Assembly: GCA_037952775.1 (NCBI GenBank)
Contig: JBANAY010000003.1
Location: 15,624,001-15,688,000 of the forward strand
Direction: 5' to 3'
Source: Clonostachys chloroleuca
Taxonomy: Eukaryota; Ascomycota; Sordariomycetes; Hypocreales; Bionectriaceae
DNA length: 64,000 bases
The position numbers and the translations under genes are program-made. Shown piece by piece: positions 40,133-49,456 of this stretch (position 1 is the stretch's first letter; the number at the start of each line of letters is the position of its first letter). The notes beneath the pieces are model-generated. The model was given only the letters and a program-made list of their open reading frames with translations. It ran no database searches and was not told the origin of the DNA.

Positions 40133-43100
40133 ATGTCAAGGTTCATAGATGCGACGGGTGGTCAAACGCTTCTCTTCGATCTCACCCAATCACTCTCTTC
40201 AGCCCGTTCTATTAATCAGTCGCCCAAGAGACTGTGTCTATCTCTACCTTTAGGCGGGATGTCTGGGTCCCGCTACAACCACAGACGTCGCTCAGGAAGT
40301 CTGACTGGTTCGCCCAACCGTGATACAGGAGGGGCAGATATCCAGGCTTTGACTCAAGAGCCCCCAAACGTTTCTTCGTCTGTCTTCTTGCTTGATAAAG
40401 ACCCCAGCATCCTTCCCCTTCCAGTGAGTAGTATGCATAGTTCCGGCGAGGGACTCGGACCCGGCCTTAATCCAGAGGGTTCGATGCCTTTCCCCGCTTC
40501 GCTAGGGCAAGATTGGATGTCCAGTGACAATCATCATTCGGCAAATACCTGGCCTATCTCCTCCGTTACAGCGTGCGATCAGTGTTCGATCGCTGGGCAG
40601 AATTGTCAACAACCCACTCTAGACACTGGTCAGCAGTCCTGTTCTTCCTGCATCGTTCAAGGCTACCACTGCAGCCTTGCCCACCTCAACACAACCGGAT
40701 TTACAGACGATCTCGTTCTTCGTAACGATTTTGAAGAATTTGTTGCCGCATCTTATGGTAGCATCAGTTCATCAAACAGTGCCAGCCAAGCATCCGATTC
40801 CGCACCCCCCGTGAAGATAATTGCAAAACCCCCTCCCAAGATTGGAACCCGTTTCTCCCGAGACTCGACAAAATTCTTGAACCGGTGGCTTTATAACCAT
40901 GAGAATTATCCATACCCCAGTCGCGAGGATATCAAAACTCTCCAACTCCAGACAGGGTTGAACAAGACCCAGATCCAGAACTGGCTAGCCAACACTAGAC
41001 GTCGACAGAAGAAGCAAGGAGGCTCAACAGGCCAGTCACGATATGTATATCCTCGAAGTACATCCGATCCCTTAGATGCTCCCCTTCGCCCAGGGACCCC
41101 GGCGATCAGAAGTGATAACAACTTGCGAGACATGAACCCACTTCAACGCTGGGTCGAATCACCGCCAGACCGTGAACCTGCCACTGTTAAAGATATCGCC
41201 CGTGCTGTGGCTTCCTCACCTCCTCGCCCATCAGGTAAGTGCTCGCACTCAGCCGTTGGCGTCACCCCCGTAGTACTATATTAAGACTAGGCGCCTTAGA
41301 TACGAACGATGAAGGACAACCTGGTGACAGCTTAGCCCTATCTGTGAATGACTCCTCCGCTAGCAGTCGCGGGACATCTAGCGGTAGCTCCTTCGGATCA
41401 GCACACTCTCACAGCTCGGGTTCATCGTTAGGAGGTCTAGCACCGTTTGCCCGGAAAAGGCGACGTTCAAAACGTGCCAGGGTCAAAGCCAAGACAGCCT
41501 CACTCGCACCAATTCGACAACAACTTTACCAATGCACGTTCTGCACCGAAACGTTCCTAACGAAGCATGACTGGCAACGCCACGAGAAGTCACTCCATAT
41601 CCCCCTCGAGCGTTGGGAGTGTTCACCCAATGGACCACGCGAACGTAATCCCGCCACTGGGAAAACACATTGCGGGTTCTGCGGCGAGCTAGATCCATCT
41701 GACTCTCATATTGAGAGCCATCAGCCTAATTCGTGTCAGGAGCGCGCTTTCAACCGCAAAGACTATCTTAGGCAGCATTTGCGGCTGGTACATAAATCTG
41801 CATTGATTCAATGGGTTGCTGACATTTGGAAGACCCCAACACCAGAGGTGCGGTCTCGTTGCGGGTTCTGTGGAGAGAATCTGAACACCTGGGATGAGAG
41901 GGTAGAACATCTGGCTGAACACTTTAAATTGGGCTTGACAATGGCTGAGTGGACTGGCGACTGGGGATTTGATGATACCATTGTTCATACTCTCGAAAAC
42001 TCCATCCCGCCATGTAAGAAATGGAACCGTTCTCTTTTATCCGTTCCATCTAATACAAACTAATCGGTACCTAGACCTCATCCACAATGAACGGACGAGC
42101 CCCTATCCTTTCGAGGCCAGCAATCAATCGCCTGAATCTCCTAGAAGTGCATACGAACTACTCACCCTCGAACTCTCTTATTTTGTTGGGAACTACCAGT
42201 TCCAGCATGGGAAGCCCCCAGACAATGCCACTATGGTTGTTGAGGCTTGTCGAATCATCTTCGCCTCCGAGATTCTGTCCGTCGACGAGGAGCCTGGCTC
42301 ATATCCGTCTTGGCTACGGGATTTAATTATGTCAGACCATAATTTAGCGTTCCAAGCAAGGGTTATGCCTATTAGAACCCCCTCCGAAGGAAGGCTTCGT
42401 ACCTTGCAACTAAGGGGCAAGCGAAATTTATTCGAAGACTGTCCTCTAGAATCTCAGTTGCGAAGCTTCGTCTCAAACCTTTGCGACAGCGGATTCACGG
42501 ATATCACTGACATTGAGCTTCGAGATGAGGCATGCCACATTATGAAGCGAGTTGAGGATAGTCTAGCGGCAGATTCTGGCTCTGTGTTTAAATGGTTGTT
42601 GGGTCAAATACACACAAGGGTGACCTGGCTTGGCGATTTTAGGAAACGAGCAGGCTTAACAGACAGCCATCATGTCGGCATGTCTACCTCACACGATATG
42701 GCAACCCTTTCTGGGGACTTATTTCCCTTCGAACTTGCTTCCCCTGAGCCTATCTCGGAAGCCAGCCATGGGTTTCAGCTGATGCACAATCAATCCGAGG
42801 CGGCTTTCAATCTTCAAAGAACCGGCCGGTCCTATCCCAGCACCTTCACGAGCTTAGGCCCCTCCTCGGTTGTTTCTCCCAGGCACCTTTCGGTTGTGAA
42901 TCTACCCGATACTGACTTTGAATTTCAATCTAATCTGACAGGGGCAGACAAAAGTTCACATCAATTGGTAAATATGAATATGAATCCTGCTGAACCCGAA
43001 TCGTACCAGCGCCCAGAATGGCTCCAGAATGGAAATTACATTCTAAATGACCCTAATTTCCACCGTTGGCTCGGATTAGAGCTCCAGCGCTGGGTTTCTA

Positions 43101-43361
43101 TCATATCCTCTCCTCAACACCCAAACCCTCGGATACCCTCCGACCAGGAGATCCAAGACCAAGCCCGGTGGTTATTATACAACGAGTGAGTAGCATGTTT
43201 ATAGTTCTAGTGTCATGAACATTGAAGCTAAAGATATTCTCAGTGACGATTCATGGAACCAAACAGCTGCCGACAATCCGGAATGGCTTATGAGATTCAA
43301 ACGTGACGCAGGCATTGATCAAATGGAAACCAGTAGGATTAAGGGTTCCGAGCAGAATTGA
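40133..43361 (+). CDS. Homeobox (TALE/KN-type) plus C2H2 zinc-finger transcription factor
   Basis: Four exons, 40133-41234, 41300-42013, 42075-43185 and 43244-43361, join in phase into about 1014 residues. Residues 148-180 show the cysteine spacing of a Zn2Cys6 cluster (CDQCSIAGQNC ... CSSCIVQGYHC) but lack its basic residues. A homeodomain at about 239-294 has RWLYNHENYPYPSRED and the recognition helix QIQNWLANTRRRQKK, of the KN/TALE class. A basic stretch RKRRRSKRAR (419-428) looks like a nuclear signal. A C2H2 finger CTFCTETFLTKHDWQRHEKSLH starts at 446, with further C-x2-C pairs after it (HCGFCGELD, RCGFCGENL). The long C-terminal part is unrecognised. Nuclear regulation is expected; targets are unknown. 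Confidence 0.88.
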
Positions 43362-43638
43362 AATAAATAAATAAAATCCATTTCTAGCATCTCATTTCAC
43401 AGAATTAGCTCGAATCAAGCCCAGCAGGCGGCAGAAAAGATGGGCCAGAATCACCGACTTAGGATTGCAGTACAATCTCAAATCATAATAGACACAATAA
43501 ACAATAATTCAAATACAAGCAACTAGGTACATTCTCTTGTTCGTCTATAAGTGTGTTTATTATTATAAGAAATCAATTCTATACCCATAATCGCTTCACA
43601 CAACACCTGTCATTCCATTGTCGTCGCCATTTTCTGTT

Positions 43639-44178
43639 TCACAAGTCCTTGATCATAATGTGATCTCTCTGAATATCTCCTCCAATGTCGAAATCGTGAT
43701 CTCCAATGACCTTATAGCCGAGCCGCTCGTAAAACTTCTGGGCAATGTGGTTATCCTCCCAAACGCCGAGCCAGATGTGCTTGAACCCCTGTTCTCTAGC
43801 CATTCTCTCCATCTCGAGGGCCAATCGCTTGCCAAGGCCGGTTCCGTGGCACGAAGTATCCACGTAGATGCGCTGCAGCTCGATCGTGTCTGAGATATTT
43901 TCGACGCATGGCTCGCTGCTTCCGCGCGTGAGGAGGGCAAATCCAACCACGGCACCTTCGTCAGTCTCCGCAACAACCATGTCTTTGTTGGGGTCGGTGA
44001 TGTCCTTGATGGTAGCTTCTATGCCGTATGATTCCTCGAGATAGGACTGAAGTTGAGTGGGTGTCACCGAATGCCCAAAGGTTGTGCTGAACACCAATGC
44101 GCCTAGTTTTGAGACTTGGGAAGCATCTTGTGTGGTGGCCTGTCGAAGTTTGGTCGGCACAGCAGGTGACAAAGCCAT
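43639..44178 (-). CDS. GNAT acetyltransferase, PaiA-like
   Basis: A complete 179-residue single-exon frame. The GNAT fold is clear: LRQATTQDASQVSKL at the N-terminus and ELQRIYVDTSCHGTGLGKRL for the acetyl-CoA motif A. HIWLGVWEDNHIAQKFYERL follows for motif B, and the end is GDIQRDHIMIKDL. The IWLGVWE-x-N-x-x-A-x-x-FY block and the final Q-x-D-x-IM-x-K-x-L resemble bacterial PaiA, a spermidine/spermine N-acetyltransferase. The enzyme would transfer acetyl from acetyl-CoA to an amine in the cytosol. It is head-to-head with a PaiB-like gene, matching the bacterial paiA-paiB association. The true acceptor is unknown. Confidence 0.88.
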   Translation of the reverse strand: MALSPAVPTKLRQATTQDASQVSKLGALVFSTTFGHSVTPTQLQSYLEESYGIEATIKDITDPNKDMVVAETDEGAVVGFALLTRGSSEPCVENISDTIELQRIYVDTSCHGTGLGKRLALEMERMAREQGFKHIWLGVWEDNHIAQKFYERLGYKVIGDHDFDIGGDIQRDHIMIKDL

Positions 44179-44676
44179 GATGAATGATGCTAGGTGGTTG
44201 GAAGTGTTACGCCTAGATGGAATCCAGTGAAGAGAAAAGTAAAAAATGCACTTGGCGTGGTCAGGGAAAGAGTGTCTTTGGAAAATATTTAAACCTTACG
44301 CACGAGAGGCCAAAGTCGGCGAACCCGAAAAAAAAAAAAAAAAATACATAAAAATAATATAAAACAATAAAATCAAATGACTAAAGTAATTAATTGATGG
44401 GTCGTTCACGCCGGTCCGGTGGCCGGATCCGGTTCTATTAGTAGCACTGAAGGTAGGCGAGGATGACTGATGGGCAGAGACTGATTGGCTGGTTGAACAC
44501 CCGAAATCGCTGGGCGAGTCAGTCCAGATGATACTCGAGTCGAGGACATAAATACCAGCAAGTCTTAGGTGTAGATCCACCAGTACATGTAAACAAAGCG
44601 CCCTTGCATAGTTCCCAGCCCAAGCCACTCTCAAGCAACATTCCATCGAAAGCACCAGCCCAGCCGCCCTTCAACG
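44179..44676. promoter_or_regulatory. Shared promoter region of the PaiA-like and PaiB-like genes
   Basis: This 498 bp separates two start codons facing away from each other. It includes an A-homopolymer run near 44328-44342, which can exclude nucleosomes and favour bidirectional transcription. No specific operator was recognised. Confidence 0.5.
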
Positions 44677-45438
44677 ATGTATATCCGAGCAGCCCACGCC
44701 GAAACCAGCATCCAAGTGCTCCGTCAGCTGGTGCGGGACAACCCTCTCGGCTTCCTGACTACAGCAATTCAGTCGGACGAACATGCATTCCTGCAGACAA
44801 GCCATATTCCCTTTGTCCTTGACGTCGACGACGAGTCCAGCGACGCATCAAAAAGCAGGCTTCGCGGGCATCTAGCCAGACAGAACCCGCACAGTAAGGC
44901 GATGATCGAGGAATTATCACGGGGTGCCGGCTCTGGCGGCGTTCTTGAACGAGACGTCCTCGTCATTTTCACTGCCCAACACCATTATGTCACGCCAAAA
45001 TTCTATACCGAAACCAAGCCATCAACTGGGAAAGTAGTTCCGACCTGGAACTATTCTGCCGCTCAGGTTTATGGCCGCGCAAAGGTGTTTTTCGATTCCA
45101 AGTCGGGAGAAACGTCGTCATTCCTTGGAAAGCAGATTTCGGATCTCACCCTCCATGCTGAGACTTCAGTCATGGGTTACACAGGAGGAGATCGGCCCAA
45201 AGACTGGAAGGTGACGGACGCGCCCGAGAACTTCATCAACATCCTTAAGAAGAACATCATTGGAATTGAAATCGAAATCGATCGGTTAGAAGGGAAATTC
45301 AAGATGAGCCAGGAAATGGGAAAGGGCGATAGGGAAGGTGTTATTCAAGGCTTCCATGACTTGCAAAATGATGTTGGGCAGAAAATTAGTGACACGGTAA
45401 AGGCGCGCGGCGAGCTTAAAGACCAGCAGAGCAAATAG
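44677..45438 (+). CDS. FMN-binding PaiB-like protein
   Basis: A single-exon frame of 253 residues. It shows the PaiB/FMN-binding split-barrel features in order: MYIRAAHAE, VRDNPLGFLTT, QTSHIPFVLD, LRGHLARQNPHSK, VLVIFTAQHHYVTPKFYTE and the signature KVVPTWNYSAAQVYGRAKVF. Length is somewhat over the usual 200-230. In Bacillus PaiB is described as a negative regulator and is paired with the acetyltransferase PaiA. Fungal relatives have unknown roles and could instead be flavin-dependent or heme-type enzymes. No DNA-binding motif is visible, so I would not call it a repressor. The GNAT partner lies 498 bp away, divergent. Confidence 0.9.
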   Translation: MYIRAAHAETSIQVLRQLVRDNPLGFLTTAIQSDEHAFLQTSHIPFVLDVDDESSDASKSRLRGHLARQNPHSKAMIEELSRGAGSGGVLERDVLVIFTAQHHYVTPKFYTETKPSTGKVVPTWNYSAAQVYGRAKVFFDSKSGETSSFLGKQISDLTLHAETSVMGYTGGDRPKDWKVTDAPENFINILKKNIIGIEIEIDRLEGKFKMSQEMGKGDREGVIQGFHDLQNDVGQKISDTVKARGELKDQQSK

Positions 45439-45629
45439 ACTACACTGCGTTCATGCATACATTCTCGACTCTTTATTATTCTACTTATTATTGCAAAGCG
45501 AAGCACACCCACTGCATAGCGTACATGTACTGGTCAACTATGCAGTCGGATCATTGCTGCTCATGAGCTTTATTGCCCTTCATTGACACTCGACACGCCA
45601 ATCAGACGATTTATAGCCGGAGATTGGAT

Positions 45630-46449
45630 TTATTTTAAAGGAATACCCCCACGGCCGGCAGCGCTATCCTTATCATCCTTCGTGGCCGTGGTAGTGGCTG
45701 CTGGGGCGGGTGTTGCCAACGAGGCAATCTGGCTTGAGATGCTGGTTGCCTTTGCTGCGTCAATCTTAATGGCGCAGGGGTTACCAGTCCCGTTCCCTAA
45801 CACTGTGAATGCCGGGCAAGACCCTGTATTGTTGTTGACTTGGACCACTGAACCTTCAAGTGGACACTCGGCCGCGTCCAGGATATTGGGATTCACACCC
45901 TCGTCGTCAATGGCGAAGAACATTCTTCCACTAACATGATAATTTTCGTGTCCGCATTTCTCAAGTTCCGGGTACAAGTTCATTGACCAGATAATCGCGT
46001 GCAAGCCCCTACCAGAATAGCGCACTCCTTTGTTCCACCTCGTAGCATCCGTGTTTTCTATGACGAAGAATGGATCATCAGTGAAGAGTGTGGCATTATA
46101 CAGGCGTATCGAGTTCATTGTATTGCCAACATCAATTCCGCCCGGATTGTCCCCCCTGCTGTAGGGCATGATGTATGCTCCGAATCTGAACTTCCCCACT
46201 TGACTTGCGACAAGTGGCCTTTGGATCGCCACGACCACGGGGAACGTGTCCGTCGCATTTGTACGTCTCGTTGCGTGGGTAGATGACATCAATCTCAAAG
46301 GTGTTTGGCACCCCAGTGGACGTTGTGGGGGTCATCGAGGCAATGGCAGCCGACGTGGTGGCACTCGTAGTGGTCTGGGCTTGTCCCAGGCGTGGGAATG
46401 CGGCTGTCACCAGCCATACGGCCGATAATAGCTCGGATGATAGCTGCAT
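45630..46449 (-). CDS. Secreted DUF7136-like protein with a frame break
   Basis: The Met complementary to 46447-46449 opens a signal peptide (MQLSSELLSAVWLVTAAF) and a Thr/Ser-rich stretch leading into NTFEIDVIYPRNETYK. The protein then continues in another frame from TDTFPVVVAIQRP through GLHAIIWSMNLYPELEKCGH to the stop at 45630. The F-E-I-D-x-x-x-P-R-N-x-T-Y ... FPVVVAIQ order is that of DUF7136, a fungal secreted family of unknown function. The two frames meet at 46245-46270. No intron of normal size fits without removing conserved residues. One base gained or two lost would restore it. It may be a sequencing error or a young pseudogene. The C-terminus lacks an obvious GPI signal. Confidence 0.7.
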
Positions 46450-48381
46450 GGCGTTATTGTTCAGTCTTGGTAGCAAAGATAACTTCGTTTAGCTTTAGTC
46501 TGTGTGAGTCAGCAAGCAGTCATCGTCGTCAGGGGCCCAGGCGCGCTTTAAATATCGACAAACGAACATGGTTCTACACGGCTTTGCTTGGCAGTAATTT
46601 CCTTGGATTGGCACCTGAGCTCAGGATTCAATTCAATCCGGCCACCCTGTTGGTGCATTTCCCACGCTGCGTTGGGTTGGAGAGCCTTGAAGGTGTGAAT
46701 GATTGATCAATTACCCAAGACTTTTCCAACGATTATGTCACTCTAGATCGAATTCTGAAGTATGATGAATATCTTTTATCTATCCCCAAAGAAAGACTAT
46801 CTTTACTCACGGTGAACCTCTGCTCGCCAGGTTACGGTGGTTGCTTAACATGAAGGATCCATACAGAGAAGTCATATCGTGTCTCGTCGTGTTACCTACC
46901 GTTAGTGGCTCAGCCAAGAGAATGGAAACAACAAGGGCCCATCGGAGTCTCGGTGCGAGAAAGATGGTCTCGCGACTACCAGAAATCGGCTAACTACCCA
47001 ATGATAGTCAGTCAGCAATTGCATCTCCGTTGGGTGGTAAACCGAGCCGAGATCTTTGTTTTCGCCCCTTTAAACCTACTCTTTTCAGCCTAGCCATGCG
47101 TTTACTATACCGTAAAAACCTGCACAGCCGATGATAACTTGAGCCTTGTCTATACTGATGTGCCTTGCCTGTGAAGATGATTCCTTAGCATTTAAACAGA
47201 CTTCTGGGCTGACTTGCTTCTTTAGTCCAAACCACGTTGTCTTCAATCACTGCAACCGAGACCCTAAGTCGCATGTTTGTAACTTCTACCTGTCAATTTC
47301 GAACAGTAACTTTCATTGAATAGCGGGAGATTATCCAAACGAAAGTAAATCACAGATCAAATCTTAATGTAGACGCTCTATAAATAGATTTCTAGCCACA
47401 GTAGTTCTCTTCTCAAGTTTAGAATAAGGCTGATAGAGTTAATTAAATGCGATATAGGGTAGGCGATTGATTAGAACCGATTGTGGGCTGTACAGGATGC
47501 CAATATTCTTCATGGCAGTCGTAGTGGCGAAGTCAGAAAACTCCCAAGATTGTCATACTTGAGATCTCGACAGATGGTATATCTAATAAATCCTAGGCTG
47601 GTTGGGGAACTGAAACGAAAAACAGTGAGGCTTGTTCAGTGACGTATTCAATGCTTCACTTCGCCCAAGGACTGTTCCAATCCGCGAGAAGCAAAAGCAT
47701 TCTTTGATGCCCATGGGAATACACTGTAACATTGCCTCCCATGTATAAGATCAATCAAAAATCATTACAAATAATCCTACAGTATTCTTCTCGTATCCTC
47801 AAATAACCAAATCTCTGGTGGAGAGCGAGTAGCATCATTTGGTCATTTACTCGCCACCACCTTATCACTTAAGCGATCAATAGGATTCAGGATTTGCAAA
47901 GACGAAACAATGTATCGAGGAGGACGAGCTCCATCTGGCGAAAAACACAATACTAAAAGTTTACAAAGAATGGAGCCATTCGCCTATCACACTTTACAAA
48001 GTAAGTTGTGGCAGCCCCAGAGCCCCGTTTTCGGGAATTGGTGAGTGACATGCTGTGAATCCTTTCGGCATTGTAAAGTGTGACAAATCGCGGATCACCG
48101 TCCACTATGGAGCCGGGAACATGTTCTTTGAACTCTTAAAATAGAAATCAAACCATCAAGAAGATACCGAATCAACTTATAAAAGAGCTGTGGCTTTCAT
48201 TCAAAAACCGAATATCAAGTTCACAACTACAACATTTCCTTTCCTCTCTACGACCACCAAGAAGAAACACTCACAATTTTAAGCCGGCTTCTTAAAATAT
48301 TCACTTCTCTCACATTTCTCTTCGATTCTCACAACTCTTATTATTCCTTTCGTTGCAATTCAACAACTAAACTTATCCACC
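46450..48381. other. Long intergenic region
   Basis: About 1.9 kb between divergent secreted-protein genes. Short frames on either strand show no domain. It contains the inverted repeat listed at 47987-48083. Confidence 0.4.
47987..48083. repeat. Perfect 13-bp inverted repeat
   Basis: TCACACTTTACAA at 47987-47999 is exactly complementary to TTGTAAAGTGTGA at 48071-48083, with 71 bp between. It lies about 300 bp upstream of the start codon at 48382. It could be a paired regulatory site or a foldback remnant. Confidence 0.5.
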
Positions 48382-49068
48382 ATGGTCTCATTCAAGCAAC
48401 TCAGTGTGGCCGGAGCTGCGCTTCTCACCGTCGCGCCTCAAGGGATTGCGGAGCCAATCGAGGCCCCACCAAAGCACCACCTATCCCAGTTGATCGCTCG
48501 CTCCATTGTCGATTCTGCACCTTCGGAGGCGCTCGAGCTGTGGGCGCGTAATGATTTTGACGGCGATGACCTGGTCAATGCGCTCTCCCGGGCCGTCTCC
48601 GATGACGAGATTGTCGCTGACCTTGCGGCCCGTGGCTTCATGAGCAAGTTTATCCACAAGAACAAGGAACAAGACAAGTCCAAGTATCCTGCCCAGTCCA
48701 AAAAGCCAGAGAAGGGGCTCCCCGCCATGCCATCCAGGAAGCAGGCCGAGGCTGGTGTGCGATATACGGCTCCCAGCCGATCGTCTACCGGCGGCGGTCG
48801 GGCCAGACCCATCCCAAAGAAGGCCCACACAATGAGGCGAGACCTTGCAGACGAGCTCGATGTTCGTGGCTTCATGAGCAAGTTCATCCATAAGAACAAG
48901 GAACAAGACAAGTCTAAGTACCCTGCGCAGTCTAAGAAGCCAGAAAAGGGTCTACCAGCTATGCCTTCGCGAAAGCAGGCTGAAGCTGGTGTGCGATATA
49001 AGGCTCCCAGCGGATCCTCTTCCGGTGGTAGAGCTCGGCCTGTGCCCAAGAAAGCCAAGACGATCTAG
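48382..49068 (+). CDS. Secreted basic protein with an internal duplication
   Basis: A complete 228-residue frame with a signal peptide (MVSFKQLSVAGAALLTVAPQ). An acidic pro-like region (DDLVNALSRAVSDDEIVADL) precedes two nearly identical, lysine-rich units. Each starts RGFMSKFIHKNKEQDKSKYP, continues KKPEKGLPAMPSRKQAEAGV and ends in a Gly/Ser/Arg tail. The second copy begins 78 codons after the first and follows a dibasic TMRRDLADEL that could be a Kex2 site. No cysteines are present. The two units differ mostly at silent positions, so the protein sequence seems conserved by selection. No family is recognised; processing into two peptides is an inference. Confidence 0.78.
   Translation: MVSFKQLSVAGAALLTVAPQGIAEPIEAPPKHHLSQLIARSIVDSAPSEALELWARNDFDGDDLVNALSRAVSDDEIVADLAARGFMSKFIHKNKEQDKSKYPAQSKKPEKGLPAMPSRKQAEAGVRYTAPSRSSTGGGRARPIPKKAHTMRRDLADELDVRGFMSKFIHKNKEQDKSKYPAQSKKPEKGLPAMPSRKQAEAGVRYKAPSGSSSGGRARPVPKKAKTI
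48631..49017 (+). repeat. Two coding repeats about 150 bp long, 234 bp apart
   Basis: 48631-48783 and 48865-49017 encode almost the same 51 residues. Many third-position differences are visible (for example AAGTTTATCCACAAG against AAGTTCATCCATAAG), with only a few amino-acid changes. The duplication is therefore not recent. Confidence 0.8.
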
Positions 49069-49456
49069 GAGGCTGTGGCTTAACGAGCTCAGATCAGGAA
49101 TGCCGAGGTCGATAAATCCTGTAGTACGAACGAGGAGTCTTGTCAATGAGTAGATATATATTCATTCTATGATCTTTGGGCCGGTTTCCATTCACAATTT
49201 GTCATTGCTGTTATAATAATTCCATTCATTCATTACTCGCACATTAATAAATGCATCTCCTATACTAGGATCTATCCTCAATCTCTCACATGTTTAAAGT
49301 GCTTTGCCAAGTAGAAACACCGAACGCATTACTGTCTTTGCCTCTCCTCCCACCTTTGAGATTGCAATCTGCCGAAATGAAGACTTAGTAACGTATCTAT
49401 GACAAGAGACAAAGCGCCATGCTCATAAGACAATACGAATCACTGAAAACAATCCG
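49069..49456. other. Convergent intergenic region
   Basis: About 390 bp between two genes whose 3' ends face each other. No gene is seen. Confidence 0.4.

Noticed and set aside
48438..49058. 206-codon antisense frame opposite the duplicated secreted protein
   Set aside because: It mirrors the repeats of the sense gene and lacks a protein-like composition; the sense frame has the signal peptide.
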